Assembly (NCBI RefSeq): GCF_017695965.1
Contig: NZ_JAAORM010000005.1
Span: forward strand, 124,001-188,000
Origin: Prochlorococcus marinus CUG1416
GTDB taxonomy: Bacteria > Cyanobacteriota > Cyanobacteriia > PCC-6307 > Cyanobiaceae
Reading direction: 5' to 3'
DNA: 64,000 nt
The position numbers and the translations under genes are program-made. The notes under the pieces are model-generated. The model was not told the origin of the DNA and did not search any database. It worked only from the letters and a program-made list of their open reading frames with translations. Positions 17,389 through 25,054 of this stretch are shown piece by piece. Position 1 is the stretch's first letter; every line of letters starts with the position of its first letter.

Positions 17389-19248
17389 TTGAGTAACGAA
17401 TTTTTACTAGGATTATCTTGTTTTTATCACGATAGTGCAGCAGCATTGATTTGTAATGGTGAAATCATATCTGCAGTACAAGAAGAGAGATTTTCAAGAA
17501 AAAAGCATGACTCAAGATTCCCATATAATGCTATTAAGTATTGTTTAAAATCAAATAATATAAACCTGAAAGATATAAAAAATATTGTTTATTATGAAAA
17601 ACCACTTCTTACATTTGAAAGACTTTTAGAAACCTACCTTGCCGCATCTCCAAGAGGTGGAAGATCTTTTGTAGCAGCAATGCAAGTATGGTTAAAAGAA
17701 AAACTTTTTTTAAAATCAGAACTAAAGAAAAAATTTAAAGATATTCAGAAAGAAATTATTAATAATGAAGATCCATATATTCCTGAGATTCTTTTTGCTG
17801 AGCATCATCAATCACATGCAGCAGCAGCATTCTATCCAAGTCCTTTTGAAGAATCAGTCATTCTTTGTATGGACGGAGTGGGTGAATGGGCAACAACCTC
17901 TACATGGATAGGTAAAGGCAATAAAATTAAACCACTATGGGAAATAAGTTTCCCTCATTCATTGGGACTTTTATACTCAGCATTCACTTATTATTGCGGC
18001 TTTAAAGTAAATTCTGGTGAATATAAATTAATGGGTTTAGCTCCTTATGGGGAACCAATTTTCACAAAAGAAATTAAAGAAAAACTAATTGATATTAAAG
18101 ACGATGGCACTTTTAAATTAGATATGAGTTATTTTAAATACCATCGAGGTTTTCGTATGACTAGTCAAAAGTTCAATAAACTTTTTGGCTCTCCTCCTAG
18201 AGACGCAGCAGAAGAATTAACTCAATTTCATATGAATCTAGCATCATCTATTCAGGCAGTGACAGAAGAGATCGTCCTGAAAATTGCTTGCTCTCTCAAA
18301 AAGGAAACAGGTATTGAAAATATTTGCCTTGCAGGGGGTGTTGCTCTAAATTGCGTTGCTAATGGTAAGCTGCTTGAGAAAAAAATATTTAATGATATAT
18401 GGATTCAACCCGCTAGTGGAGACGCTGGTTCTGCTTTAGGAGCTGCACTAGTTGGCTGGTATGAGCATTTTGATAAGCCAAGAAAAGTTAATCCAAGCGA
18501 TTCTATGAAAGGTACTTATCTTGGTTGTAATTTTTCTAATGAAGAGATTATTCATTACCTAAAAAAAATTAATGCTCCTTTTGAAACGTATCAAGATAAC
18601 GAACTTTTTAAAAAGATAGCCTTAGAACTTGAAGGAGGTAAAGTAATTGGATGGTTCAATGGGCCTATGGAATTTGGTCCACGAGCTCTTGGAGGGAGAT
18701 CTATTATTGGTGATCCAAGGAACCAAGAAATGCAAAGTGTAATGAACCTAAAAATAAAATATCGAGAGAGCTTTAGACCATTTGCACCTTCAGTACTTGA
18801 AGAAGATGTTGCTAGTCAATTTGAAATGAAAAATAAAAGTCCTTATATGTTGTTGGTTGCCCCTGTAAAAAAAGAACTTTGTATTGATATGAATGCCGAG
18901 CAAAAAAAACTATTTGGCATAGATAAACTAAATATAAAAAGATCTACCTTACCTGCAATTACTCATGTTGATTATTCTGCAAGAGTTCAAACAGTTAATA
19001 AAGAAACCAATTCTCGCTATTACAATCTAATAAATGCTTTCAAGAAACTAACTAATTGCCCATTAATAGTTAATACATCATTTAATGTAAGAGGCGAACC
19101 CATAGTTTGTACTCCTCAAGATGCATACCGCTGCTTTATGAGAACAGAGATGGATATATTAGTACTACAGAATCAAATCCTTTATAAATCTGAACAGCCC
19201 AAAGTAGAAAAAGATGAAACTTGGAAGCAGAAATTTGAATTAGATTAA
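17389..19248 (+). CDS. NodU/CmcH/TobZ family O-carbamoyltransferase
   Basis: A 619-residue protein that should transfer a carbamoyl group from carbamoyl phosphate, via carbamoyl-AMP, to a hydroxyl of a sugar. The N-terminal Kae1-like domain has GLSCFYHDSAAALICNGEI, EHHQSHAAAAFYPSPF (metal-binding His) and VILCMDGVGEWATTS. ENICLAGGVALNCVANGKL and PASGDAGSALGAAL lie in the middle. GWFNGPMEFGPRALGGRSII and FRPFAPSVL belong to the YrdC-like carbamoyl-AMP part, and LIVNTSFNVRGEPIV is near the end. Start is TTG at 17389, which matches the family N-terminus. The SxtJ and DUF5989 genes follow directly, the usual companions of this enzyme in glycan and natural-product clusters. Confidence 0.93.
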   Translation: MSNEFLLGLSCFYHDSAAALICNGEIISAVQEERFSRKKHDSRFPYNAIKYCLKSNNINLKDIKNIVYYEKPLLTFERLLETYLAASPRGGRSFVAAMQVWLKEKLFLKSELKKKFKDIQKEIINNEDPYIPEILFAEHHQSHAAAAFYPSPFEESVILCMDGVGEWATTSTWIGKGNKIKPLWEISFPHSLGLLYSAFTYYCGFKVNSGEYKLMGLAPYGEPIFTKEIKEKLIDIKDDGTFKLDMSYFKYHRGFRMTSQKFNKLFGSPPRDAAEELTQFHMNLASSIQAVTEEIVLKIACSLKKETGIENICLAGGVALNCVANGKLLEKKIFNDIWIQPASGDAGSALGAALVGWYEHFDKPRKVNPSDSMKGTYLGCNFSNEEIIHYLKKINAPFETYQDNELFKKIALELEGGKVIGWFNGPMEFGPRALGGRSIIGDPRNQEMQSVMNLKIKYRESFRPFAPSVLEEDVASQFEMKNKSPYMLLVAPVKKELCIDMNAEQKKLFGIDKLNIKRSTLPAITHVDYSARVQTVNKETNSRYYNLINAFKKLTNCPLIVNTSFNVRGEPIVCTPQDAYRCFMRTEMDILVLQNQILYKSEQPKVEKDETWKQKFELD

Positions 19249-19250
19249 TT

Positions 19251-19643
19251 ATGAAGAAAAATTTTTCAAAGAAAATATTAAGGGAATTTGGGTTCCTTGT
19301 TGGTTTTATATTTCCAATCCTAATCGGATGGTTATTACCTGTAATAGGTGGTCATTCTTTTAGAGTATGGACCTTATGGTTTAGTTTCCCCTTATTAATT
19401 GCCGCAATTATAAAACCAATTCTGCTTTACTATCCTTATAAGGCATGGATGAAAATTGGAAATATTCTGGGATGGTTCAATAGTAATATAATTCTAGGAT
19501 TAGTCTTTATTATTGTTCTCATACCTATCTCAATGGTTATGAAAATGATTGGTTATGATCCTCTTAAACTTCACAAAAGTAGTCAAAAATCATATAGAGA
19601 GATTAAAGTAAACTATAAGGTATATTTAAAAAAAATATTTTAG
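19251..19643 (+). CDS. SxtJ-family small membrane protein
   Basis: A 130-residue membrane protein with the SxtJ pattern: an N-terminal REFGFLVGFIFPILIGWLLP helix, a second helix around FSFPLLIAAIIKPILLYYPY, then KAWMKIGNILGWFNSNIILG and a third helix ending in KMIGYDPL. The name comes from the saxitoxin cluster, where the gene stands beside a carbamoyltransferase; its molecular role is not established. Here it starts 2 nt after the carbamoyltransferase stop and ends 2 nt before the DUF5989 gene. The constant association suggests a membrane partner for the transferase (inference). Confidence 0.85.
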   Translation: MKKNFSKKILREFGFLVGFIFPILIGWLLPVIGGHSFRVWTLWFSFPLLIAAIIKPILLYYPYKAWMKIGNILGWFNSNIILGLVFIIVLIPISMVMKMIGYDPLKLHKSSQKSYREIKVNYKVYLKKIF

Positions 19644-19645
19644 AT

Positions 19646-19807
19646 ATGGAAGCTCTCTTAGAATTAATAAAAGACATATGGGATTTTCTAAAAACAAGAA
19701 AGAAATATTGGCTTGCCCCTTTAATTATAACTATTGTGCTTATGGGCTCAGTTTTAATATTTTCACAAGGATCTGTTGTTGCACCCTTTATCTATTCCAT
19801 TTTCTAA
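19646..19807 (+). CDS. DUF5989 family microprotein (53 residues)
   Basis: A short gene starting ATG at 19646 and ending TAA at 19805-19807. The product starts MEALLELIKDIWDFLKTRKK, followed by YWLAPLIITIVLMGSVLIFS and QGSVVAPFIYSIF. That is the DUF5989 layout: an amphipathic W-x-F-L-x3-R-K-K segment, one membrane helix, and a conserved Q-G-S-x2-A-P-F-I-Y end. The family is typically found after SxtJ and carbamoyltransferase genes, as here, with a 2-nt gap. Function is unknown. It could help hold the complex at the membrane (inference). Confidence 0.88.
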   Translation: MEALLELIKDIWDFLKTRKKYWLAPLIITIVLMGSVLIFSQGSVVAPFIYSIF

Positions 19808-19827
19808 GAATTGAAATTAAATCGTAA

Positions 19828-20007
19828 GTTAAAGATCTATACAAAATAGATAATCATCAAAACCAGGTCTCTTCTCTACCCCTTAAATTCAACCCTTTTA
19901 CGCAATCGCCGCAAATATCGGCTCTTAAACTTTTGACTCAATCCAGAGTTAATGCCATACGAGCTATTTGTAATTCTTTAGAATATTTTTTATCTTTCGC
20001 TTCTTAA
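19828..20007 (+). other. Start-less 59-codon ORF of less AT-rich sequence
   Basis: Between the DUF5989 gene and the broken rfbC-like gene a frame stays open from a stop at 19825-19827 to TAA at 20005. It reads FNPFTQSPQISALKLL and SRVNAIRAICNSLEYF near its end. There is no ATG or GTG; a TTG lies inside. The stretch around 19895-19965 is visibly richer in G+C than its surroundings. It may be the tail of a lost gene. I do not recognise it. The remaining gap (20008-20253) is AT-rich with nothing identifiable. Confidence 0.3.
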
Positions 20008-20253
20008 GGATCAGAAGTAAAATTAGTAATATTTTTTTTATTAAATAATGATTAATTTAATTATATATTCCCAATAAAAAAGAGTAAGGAATAAAATTTT
20101 AAAAATTTCTGAAAGACGATAATTTTTAAATAAAAATCGTTCGATAATTTTTTTAAAATAGTTTTAAGATTTAAAATTAATTTTGTTAATAATATAAAAT
20201 TTATATTGATTAACTTAACCTATAGGCTAATAACTTAAAAACAATCTTTAACC

Positions 20254-20824
20254 ATATATTTAGAGAAAACAAGTTTAAATGAGGTTTATATATTAAATAA
20301 ACAAATTAGACAAGATGATCGAGGTCAATTTTGTAGATTATATGGGATTGATGAATTAAAAAAATTAGGATTTGACTTAAAAGTATCCCATGTAAACAGT
20401 TCTTTATCACTGAAAGCTGTTACTCTCAGGGGAATACATTTTCAATATCCTGTTTTTTTCAGAGTGTAAGATAATTTCATGTATCACAGGAAGCATTTGG
20501 GATTTAGCTATAAATCTTAGACCTAATTCCAATCAAAGATTTGAATGGTTTGGGGTAAAATTAACTCCTTCAAACGGAAAAAGTTTAATTGTACCGGAAG
20601 GATTTGGACATGCTTGCCTATCTTTAGAAGACAACACCAATATAATTTATGTATCATCTGAAATTTATTCTGCAGAATACTAAAAGGGAATAGCCTATGA
20701 TGATCCTTTTCTTAAAATAAATTGGCCAATTAATCCATCTTTTTTATCAGATAGAGATAGATCTTGGAGAGAAATAAGTACAAGATTAGAGGAATTATCA
20801 AATGGTTTTTCTAGAAAGAAATAG
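20254..20824 (+). pseudogene. Broken dTDP-4-dehydrorhamnose 3,5-epimerase-like gene
   Basis: A paralogue of the RfbC protein at 12044-12574 can be read almost end to end, but in two frames. The first frame gives RQDDRGQFCRLYGIDELKKL and AVTLRGIHFQYP, then stops at 20467-20469. A one-base shift in the run of seven T at 20453-20459 restores FSECKIISCITGSIWDLAIN and VPEGFGHACLSLED. A TAA at 20681 then interrupts AEY-KGIAYDDPFLKINWP, probably from GAA. The expected start codon region reads ATA instead of ATG at about 20254. Three separate lesions make a functional product very unlikely. It ends 3 nt before the convergent rfbG stop. Confidence 0.88.
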
Positions 20825-20827
20825 TTA

Positions 20828-21889
20828 TTATCTTGAGTTAAAAGATCTAATATTTTCTAAAATACATTTATAGGGAGAATTACCATTATGTACGTTTTGG
20901 TACCACTTAACTGTGTAAAAAATAGTTTTTTTTAAGTCCCATCTTGGATACCAATTTAGTTCCTTAAGTGCTTTTTCAATAGAAAGTGTTAAATATGTAG
21001 ATTCCACAGATTGATGCTCTAATTTTTCTATTGTTAATTCTTCTCCCCAATATGATGAGATCATATTTACTAATTTTTGCACTGATACAACATCCATAGA
21101 ATTAGGTCCAAAGTTATACTCAAAACTTTTCTGTACATTTATTTGTTTTTCAGCTAATTTCAAATATCCCAATAAAGGATCCAAAACATGTTGCCATGGC
21201 CTGACAGCATCTGGATAACGTAGTTTAAGTGATGTCTTATTTATAAGAGCTTTAATAGTATCTGGCACAATTCTATCTGCGGACCAGTCGCCTCCACCGA
21301 TTACATTCCCAGCCCTAACTGTTGAAATTTTTATATTATCTTTAAAAAATGATTTTCTCCATGATTTCACTGCTAATTCTACCGATGCTTTACTCGAACT
21401 ATATGGATCATAGCCACCTAACTCATCATTTTCCCTATAACTATATGGCCATGTATGATTTTCGTAAACTTTATCTGTTGTGACAATTATGACTGAACAT
21501 TTTTTCATTAATCTAAGTATTTCGAGTAAATTTATTGTCCCCATTACATTAGTATCCCAAGTTGATTTAGGATTAACATAACTCTCTCTCACTAGAGGTT
21601 GAGCAGCTAGATGAAAAATAAATTCCGGGTTGAAATCTAGAATTGATTCTTTTAACTCATCTTTTTGCCTTATATCTATATTTTCATGTGTATATAAATT
21701 CTCATCAAAAAACTTTTTAAAGTCAGTATCTGTTACTAGCGAATTATAAAGAATATTTGTTGAATCAGGCTTTAAGGAAATACCATGCACTTTGCTCTTT
21801 TGATTTAGAAGTAGACAAGTCAACCAAGAACCTTTAAAGCCAGTATCACCTGTTACTAAAACTTTTTTATTTTTCCAGAAATCAACCAC
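20828..21889 (-). CDS. rfbG: CDP-glucose 4,6-dehydratase
   Basis: SDR enzyme of 353 residues converting CDP-glucose to CDP-4-keto-6-deoxyglucose. The start FWKNKKVLVTGDTGFKGSWL holds the T-G-x3-F-K-G-S-W signature of RfbG, followed by FHLAAQPLVRESYVNP, IIVTTDKVYEN, and YDPYSSSKASVE with the Tyr-x3-Lys catalytic pair. GNVIGGGDWSADRIVPD and VRPWQHVLDPLLGYL are also RfbG-specific. Its substrate is made by RfbF at 4679-5452. The two genes are 15 kb apart and in opposite orientation, and the epimerase-like gene beside it is broken, so this may be half of a dismantled CDP-sugar cassette. No downstream CDP-sugar reductase or RfbH-type dehydrase is seen. Confidence 0.95.
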   Translation of the reverse strand: MVDFWKNKKVLVTGDTGFKGSWLTCLLLNQKSKVHGISLKPDSTNILYNSLVTDTDFKKFFDENLYTHENIDIRQKDELKESILDFNPEFIFHLAAQPLVRESYVNPKSTWDTNVMGTINLLEILRLMKKCSVIIVTTDKVYENHTWPYSYRENDELGGYDPYSSSKASVELAVKSWRKSFFKDNIKISTVRAGNVIGGGDWSADRIVPDTIKALINKTSLKLRYPDAVRPWQHVLDPLLGYLKLAEKQINVQKSFEYNFGPNSMDVVSVQKLVNMISSYWGEELTIEKLEHQSVESTYLTLSIEKALKELNWYPRWDLKKTIFYTVKWYQNVHNGNSPYKCILENIRSFNSR

Positions 21890-22165
21890 TTAAAGATAAA
21901 ATAATTTCTTCTACTAACAATATAAATAAAAGATGTTAATTTTTTTTAATTTAAGTTTAATTAATAAATATTGAAAAATTATTTTTATCTAAAAAATTTT
22001 AAATTAGTGGCTATTAACTATATTTCTTTCTTTAGATATTACTTGTCTTAATTAAGTTAATTTTAGGATGCAGAATTGCATAATCAATCATGGAAAAGTG
22101 GCAACAAAAGTTATTTTGTTACTAAAAGCCCTCTAAAAACTCATTTTATCAATGCATTTCTTAAA

Positions 22166-22232
22166 TGGAGCCAAGGGGATTTGAACCCCTGCCCCTGCAT
22201 GCCATGCAGATCACCAACTAAGCTATAACTAG
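22166..22232 (-). pseudogene. tRNA-Ala 3' fragment A (att site remnant)
   Basis: Read on the - strand this is the anticodon arm with GGC, T arm and acceptor 3' strand of a tRNA-Ala, ending GGCTCCA. The left part (22210-22232) only loosely resembles a D arm and the acceptor 5' strand does not pair, so no functional tRNA is formed. Its T stem (AGGGG/CCCCT) differs from the intact gene at 26076 but is still fully paired, which suggests it came from a different tRNA-Ala allele and did not simply decay. It marks the distal end of the tandem element array. Confidence 0.85.
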
Positions 22233-22257
22233 GTTTTGCAGGTATTTTTTGCACTTT

Positions 22258-22289
22258 GGTCGCAGGGTTGGTCGCAGAGGTGGTCGCAG
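22258..22289 (+). repeat. Three GGTCGCAG repeats, 12-bp period
   Basis: GGTCGCAG occurs at 22258, 22270 and 22282, exactly 12 bp apart, just right of tRNA fragment A. The period and the position beside a tRNA att core are what is expected of integrase arm-binding sites (inference). The same octamer recurs at 22399, 24845 and 24857. Confidence 0.85.
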
Positions 22290-22380
22290 AGACTCCATAT
22301 TTAACCATATTTAACCCTATCAAAACCTATCGTTTTGTTATGATAAATTGACCAAACTAATTGGTATAACTAGTGTTTGC
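22290..22380. other. Extra copy of the element right-end block without tRNA or cargo
   Basis: This block (CATATTTAAC twice, then AAAACC-TAT-CGTTTT, then TTATGATAAATTG and GGTATAACTAG) matches the one that precedes tRNA fragment B at 24870-24955. Here it is followed directly by a left-end-like sequence with GGTCGCAG at 22399 and not by a tRNA fragment. It looks like the remains of a further element whose cargo and tRNA copy have been lost, perhaps by recombination at the shared TATAACTAG (22224-22232 and about 22365-22373). Confidence 0.5.
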
Positions 22381-22398
22381 AACTGTTTTAGCTAAGTT

Positions 22399-22406
22399 GG
22401 TCGCAG
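22399..22406 (+). repeat. GGTCGCAG at inner left end of element 1
   Basis: A single octamer identical to the upstream triplet, followed by AACAATATTAACAAT. A near-identical AACAATATTAAAAAT follows the left-end octamers of element 2 at 25080, so the octamer plus this tail defines a conserved left-end module. Confidence 0.7.
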
Positions 22407-22505
22407 GGATAACAATATTAACAATACTCAACAAAACACCTACTTTTTCTTTTGGCTAATTGATTTTAAATATACTAATGAAGATATAATTTTCTAAATT
22501 AAGTT

Positions 22506-23480
22506 ATGAATAGCTATTCATATTTGCTTGATAAAATTAGATTATCTAAGGTTAAAAAAAAACCATTTGAATTTATTTATATCGATAATTTTTTATCAAT
22601 AGATGATCTAAATATGATTATTAGTCATAGTTCATTTAAAACATCTGGTAATAATTTTGAAGAACTTTGCTCACAAATGGATAAAAAAGGTTGGACACCT
22701 CATCCCCATCCAGGGACATTTAAAGATTTAGAGTCATACAAAACTTGGAGAAAAAATAATTACAGGCTAAATGAAGATATCTATGGTCATAATGAAATAA
22801 ATAAATTATGTGAAGGTTCTGGAATGGCTTTTAGATTATCTAATTTGCCTGAATTTTTATCTGAGCTTAGAAACTTATTTTTAAGTGAAGATTTTATTGA
22901 TTGTATTAAAAATAAATTTAGTTTAAATGACAATTTTAAATACAAAATTGATTGTGGTTTTCAAAAATATTTATCTGGATATGAAATTAGTCCACATCCA
23001 GATGTAAGAGAGAAGGCATTAACTTGGATGCTTAATTTAAATTTAAATGAAAAAAGCGAAAATGAAAATTATCATACACATTTAATGAAATTTAAATTAG
23101 AAAAATCTTATATATATGAAATTTGGAATAACTATACTAATATCCAAAGACCTTGGGTACCTTGGAGCTGGTGTCAAACTGAATTTATGCATTCCAAAAA
23201 TAATTCCATAACTATTTTTTCCCCTAATTCATATACTTTGCATGCAATCAAGGCAGAATACAATGATCTAATAGAACAAAGAACACAACTTTATGGAAAC
23301 ATTTGGTATGACATGGAGAATTCAAAGAATATGCCATATTACTTAGAATCAAATCATGAAAACCTAGACTACGAAAAAGTTGTAAATGCTTCACTAAAGA
23401 AATCAAGACTTAAAAATACAAGTCAGAAATTCATATATTTTTTTAAAAATCCTTTAAAACTATTAAAAAAATTTAACTAA
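22506..23480 (+). CDS. 2-oxoglutarate/Fe(II) oxygenase-like protein
   Basis: A 324-residue protein of element 1. The double-stranded beta-helix ligands are visible: GYEISPHPDVREKALTWMLN gives the H-x-D pair (about 163-165) and the distal His is in NSYTLHAIKAEYND, followed by EQRTQLYGNIWY with the Arg that would bind 2-oxoglutarate. The start FEFIYIDNFLSIDDLNMI is typical of prolyl-hydroxylase-like proteins. Such genes are common in surface-glycan clusters, where the substrate may be a sugar, lipid or protein; it is not predictable here. It starts 99 bp inside the left repeat and converges on the nitroreductase-like gene. Confidence 0.75.
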   Translation: MNSYSYLLDKIRLSKVKKKPFEFIYIDNFLSIDDLNMIISHSSFKTSGNNFEELCSQMDKKGWTPHPHPGTFKDLESYKTWRKNNYRLNEDIYGHNEINKLCEGSGMAFRLSNLPEFLSELRNLFLSEDFIDCIKNKFSLNDNFKYKIDCGFQKYLSGYEISPHPDVREKALTWMLNLNLNEKSENENYHTHLMKFKLEKSYIYEIWNNYTNIQRPWVPWSWCQTEFMHSKNNSITIFSPNSYTLHAIKAEYNDLIEQRTQLYGNIWYDMENSKNMPYYLESNHENLDYEKVVNASLKKSRLKNTSQKFIYFFKNPLKLLKKFN

Positions 23481-23570
23481 ATATTTTTGATAAATTATTT
23501 CTAAATTTGAAAATATATTTTTTAAAAAGGGAATAAAATTCTATACAAACTTTTCCAAGTTTAAATTATT

Positions 23571-24635
23571 TTAAATAAAATTTACAACATTTTTCAAACA
23601 CTTTTTTTTACTTACTGCTACATTAAATTTTTCTTTATAGTGTCCTAAAGCAATAAGCATTATTACGCTTTCATTTTTAATTCTTAAGATATTTTTTAAC
23701 TTTATATCTTTATCTGGAGATACATCCCAATTTAAACAACAACTAGCTAAAGAATTAGAGTGTAAAGCATATAATAAAGACATTGAAAACATACCACCAG
23801 AAATATATGGTTCTCTTCTTTCAATAGGATGAAAAAAACAGTTTAATTTTGAAGTTATTATTAATATTTTTGAGGCATGGATTCCAAATCCTTTATTACC
23901 ATTTTGCAAAGATAAAATAAGTTTTCTTTTATAATAATCATCAATAACATAGACCTTATTAATATTTCTATTACATACTGTAGGGGTACCAATAAGTGCT
24001 TTATTAACACATTCCATTATCAAATTATTATCAACTTCAATATCTGAAAAATTTCTTATACTTCTTCTACTTCTAAAAAAATCTTCATTTAAATAAGTAA
24101 TCTTTTCTAAAATGTCTTTTTTATTTTGAGAAATAATACCACCATATTTCTGATCAGATTTTATTAATTTCAAATGTTTATATTTTTCAATGAATTTGAT
24201 AAGTGGTTTTTCCAAAATATCAATTTTTTTTTGTTTATGCCAAATTAAATAATCGTTTAATGCATCATATACAGAAATTACTATGGGATCTTGATAATCA
24301 AACTTATCAATATAATATTCAGTTAATTTTATAATTTTACTTATTACTTTTGAGTCGGAACCAAAATTTGGTTTAACTTTTTTTAAAGAAAGACCTTTTT
24401 CTAATTTATGATAGTTATAAGTAATATATTCAACTAATTCATCCTGATTCATTTTTTGATAATTAAGCTTAAAATTATTTGCAGAAGCCAAGCTAAATAT
24501 TGCATTATCATATAAATTATAGGTATTATTCAGAAAATTCATATATCCAATATTCACTAAAAAAGTCTTTAAAAAAAACTTAGAATTATTATAAATTTTC
24601 AAAATATTATTGATTATAAAGTTTGAATATCCCAC
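23571..24635 (-). CDS. Nitroreductase-family flavoprotein
   Basis: A 354-residue protein. The C-terminal 200 residues are the nitroreductase fold: FFRSRRSIRNFSDIEVDNNL is the FMN-phosphate-binding opening, and GTPTVCNRNINKVYVID, KGFGIHASKILIITS, GGMFSMSLLYALHSNSLASC and IMLIALGHYKEK follow in family order. The N-terminal 150 residues (YHKLEKGLSLKK) are the extension seen in members from polysaccharide clusters near pyruvyl transferases. The reaction is unknown. Its start overlaps the truncated flippase by 29 nt, so the two were probably an operon before capture by the element. A pyruvyl transferase is encoded 5.5 kb away at 30124. Confidence 0.82.
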   Translation of the reverse strand: MGYSNFIINNILKIYNNSKFFLKTFLVNIGYMNFLNNTYNLYDNAIFSLASANNFKLNYQKMNQDELVEYITYNYHKLEKGLSLKKVKPNFGSDSKVISKIIKLTEYYIDKFDYQDPIVISVYDALNDYLIWHKQKKIDILEKPLIKFIEKYKHLKLIKSDQKYGGIISQNKKDILEKITYLNEDFFRSRRSIRNFSDIEVDNNLIMECVNKALIGTPTVCNRNINKVYVIDDYYKRKLILSLQNGNKGFGIHASKILIITSKLNCFFHPIERREPYISGGMFSMSLLYALHSNSLASCCLNWDVSPDKDIKLKNILRIKNESVIMLIALGHYKEKFNVAVSKKKCLKNVVNFI

Positions 24636-24843
24636 TAAAGAAAAATGAAGTATTTACTTTAAGTAATTTAAATGATTTATTCCAAAATGCAAATACTCTT
24701 ATAAAAGTTGCTATTAAAGAGAAAATAGCTGCTCCATTTATTCCTATTTTTGGTATTAAAAGAAAATTTAGTATAATTCCAATAATTAAAGAAAGTCCAG
24801 AATAATAAAATATTACTTTTTCATAGCTATTTGCAAGACTTAC
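24607..24843 (-). pseudogene. Flippase C-terminal fragment cut at the element end
   Basis: About 78 residues (SYEKVIFYYSG, then IPKIGINGAAIFSLIATF and FAFWNKSFKLLKVNTSFFFS) align with the C-terminus of the Wzx-like flippase at 28794-30113 (NEKVSIFYCG, IPIIGINGAAISTLISSL, FILWNKSKNLLNINSSF). The homology stops exactly where the GGTCGCAG repeats begin at 24845. The codons beyond it translate the repeats themselves (PPLRPPLRP). The gene has therefore lost its N-terminal four fifths at the element boundary and cannot make a transporter. Confidence 0.85.
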
Positions 24844-24844
24844 T

Positions 24845-24864
24845 GGTCGCAGAGGTGGTCGCAG
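24845..24864 (+). repeat. Two GGTCGCAG repeats at right end of element 1
   Basis: Copies at 24845 and 24857, 12 bp apart, in the same orientation as those at the left end. They lie between the cut flippase and the conserved right-end block that leads into tRNA fragment B. Confidence 0.85.
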
Positions 24865-24960
24865 AGGGGGCATATTTTGCCATATTTTACCTTATCAAAA
24901 CGTATCGTTTTGTTATGATAAATTGGTCAAACTAATTAGTATAACTAATGAAAACCTTGA

Positions 24961-25029
24961 TGGAGCCAAGCGGACTCGAACCGCTGGCCCCCTGCATGCC
25001 ATGCAGATCACCAATCAAGCTATAGCTAG
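24961..25029 (-). pseudogene. tRNA-Ala 3' fragment B (att site remnant)
   Basis: Positions 24961-25006 match 26076-26121 of the intact tRNA-Ala(GGC) at 45 of 46 bases, from the 3' end through the anticodon stem. Beyond that point (ATCACCAATCAAGCTATAG) the sequence follows fragment A and not the real tRNA. This places the recombination crossover at or before the 3' side of the anticodon stem and shows that the left flank is element-derived. No functional tRNA can fold because the 5' half is missing. Confidence 0.9.
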
Positions 25030-25054
25030 TTTTAGCTGCTGTTCTTAATGATTA

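Larger units (their letters stand above)
22210..25006. mobile_element. tRNA-Ala-integrated element 1 (tycheposon-like, non-autonomous)
   Basis: Segment between tRNA-Ala fragment A and the end of the core copy in fragment B. It carries GGTCGCAG octamers near both ends (22258-22289 and 22399-22406; 24845-24864). It holds a 2OG-type oxygenase gene, a nitroreductase-like gene and a truncated flippase. Just before fragment B is a block with the hairpin AAAACG-TAT-CGTTTT (24898-24912), repeated almost identically at 22320-22336. Integrative elements targeting tRNA genes leave a tRNA 3' copy at the far end, as seen here. No tyrosine recombinase, primase or helicase is visible, so it would need an integrase from elsewhere. 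Assignment to the tycheposon group is inference from architecture and host. Confidence 0.72.

Noticed and set aside
22258-22406. Regularly spaced short repeats considered as a CRISPR array
   Set aside because: The repeat is 8 bp with a 4-bp gap, only two or three copies in a group, and no cas genes are present. Position beside tRNA fragments explains them better.
24844-24873. N-terminal MPPLRPPLRP of the 88-codon - ORF as real protein
   Set aside because: These codons are the translation of the GGTCGCAG repeats; the flippase homology begins only after them.
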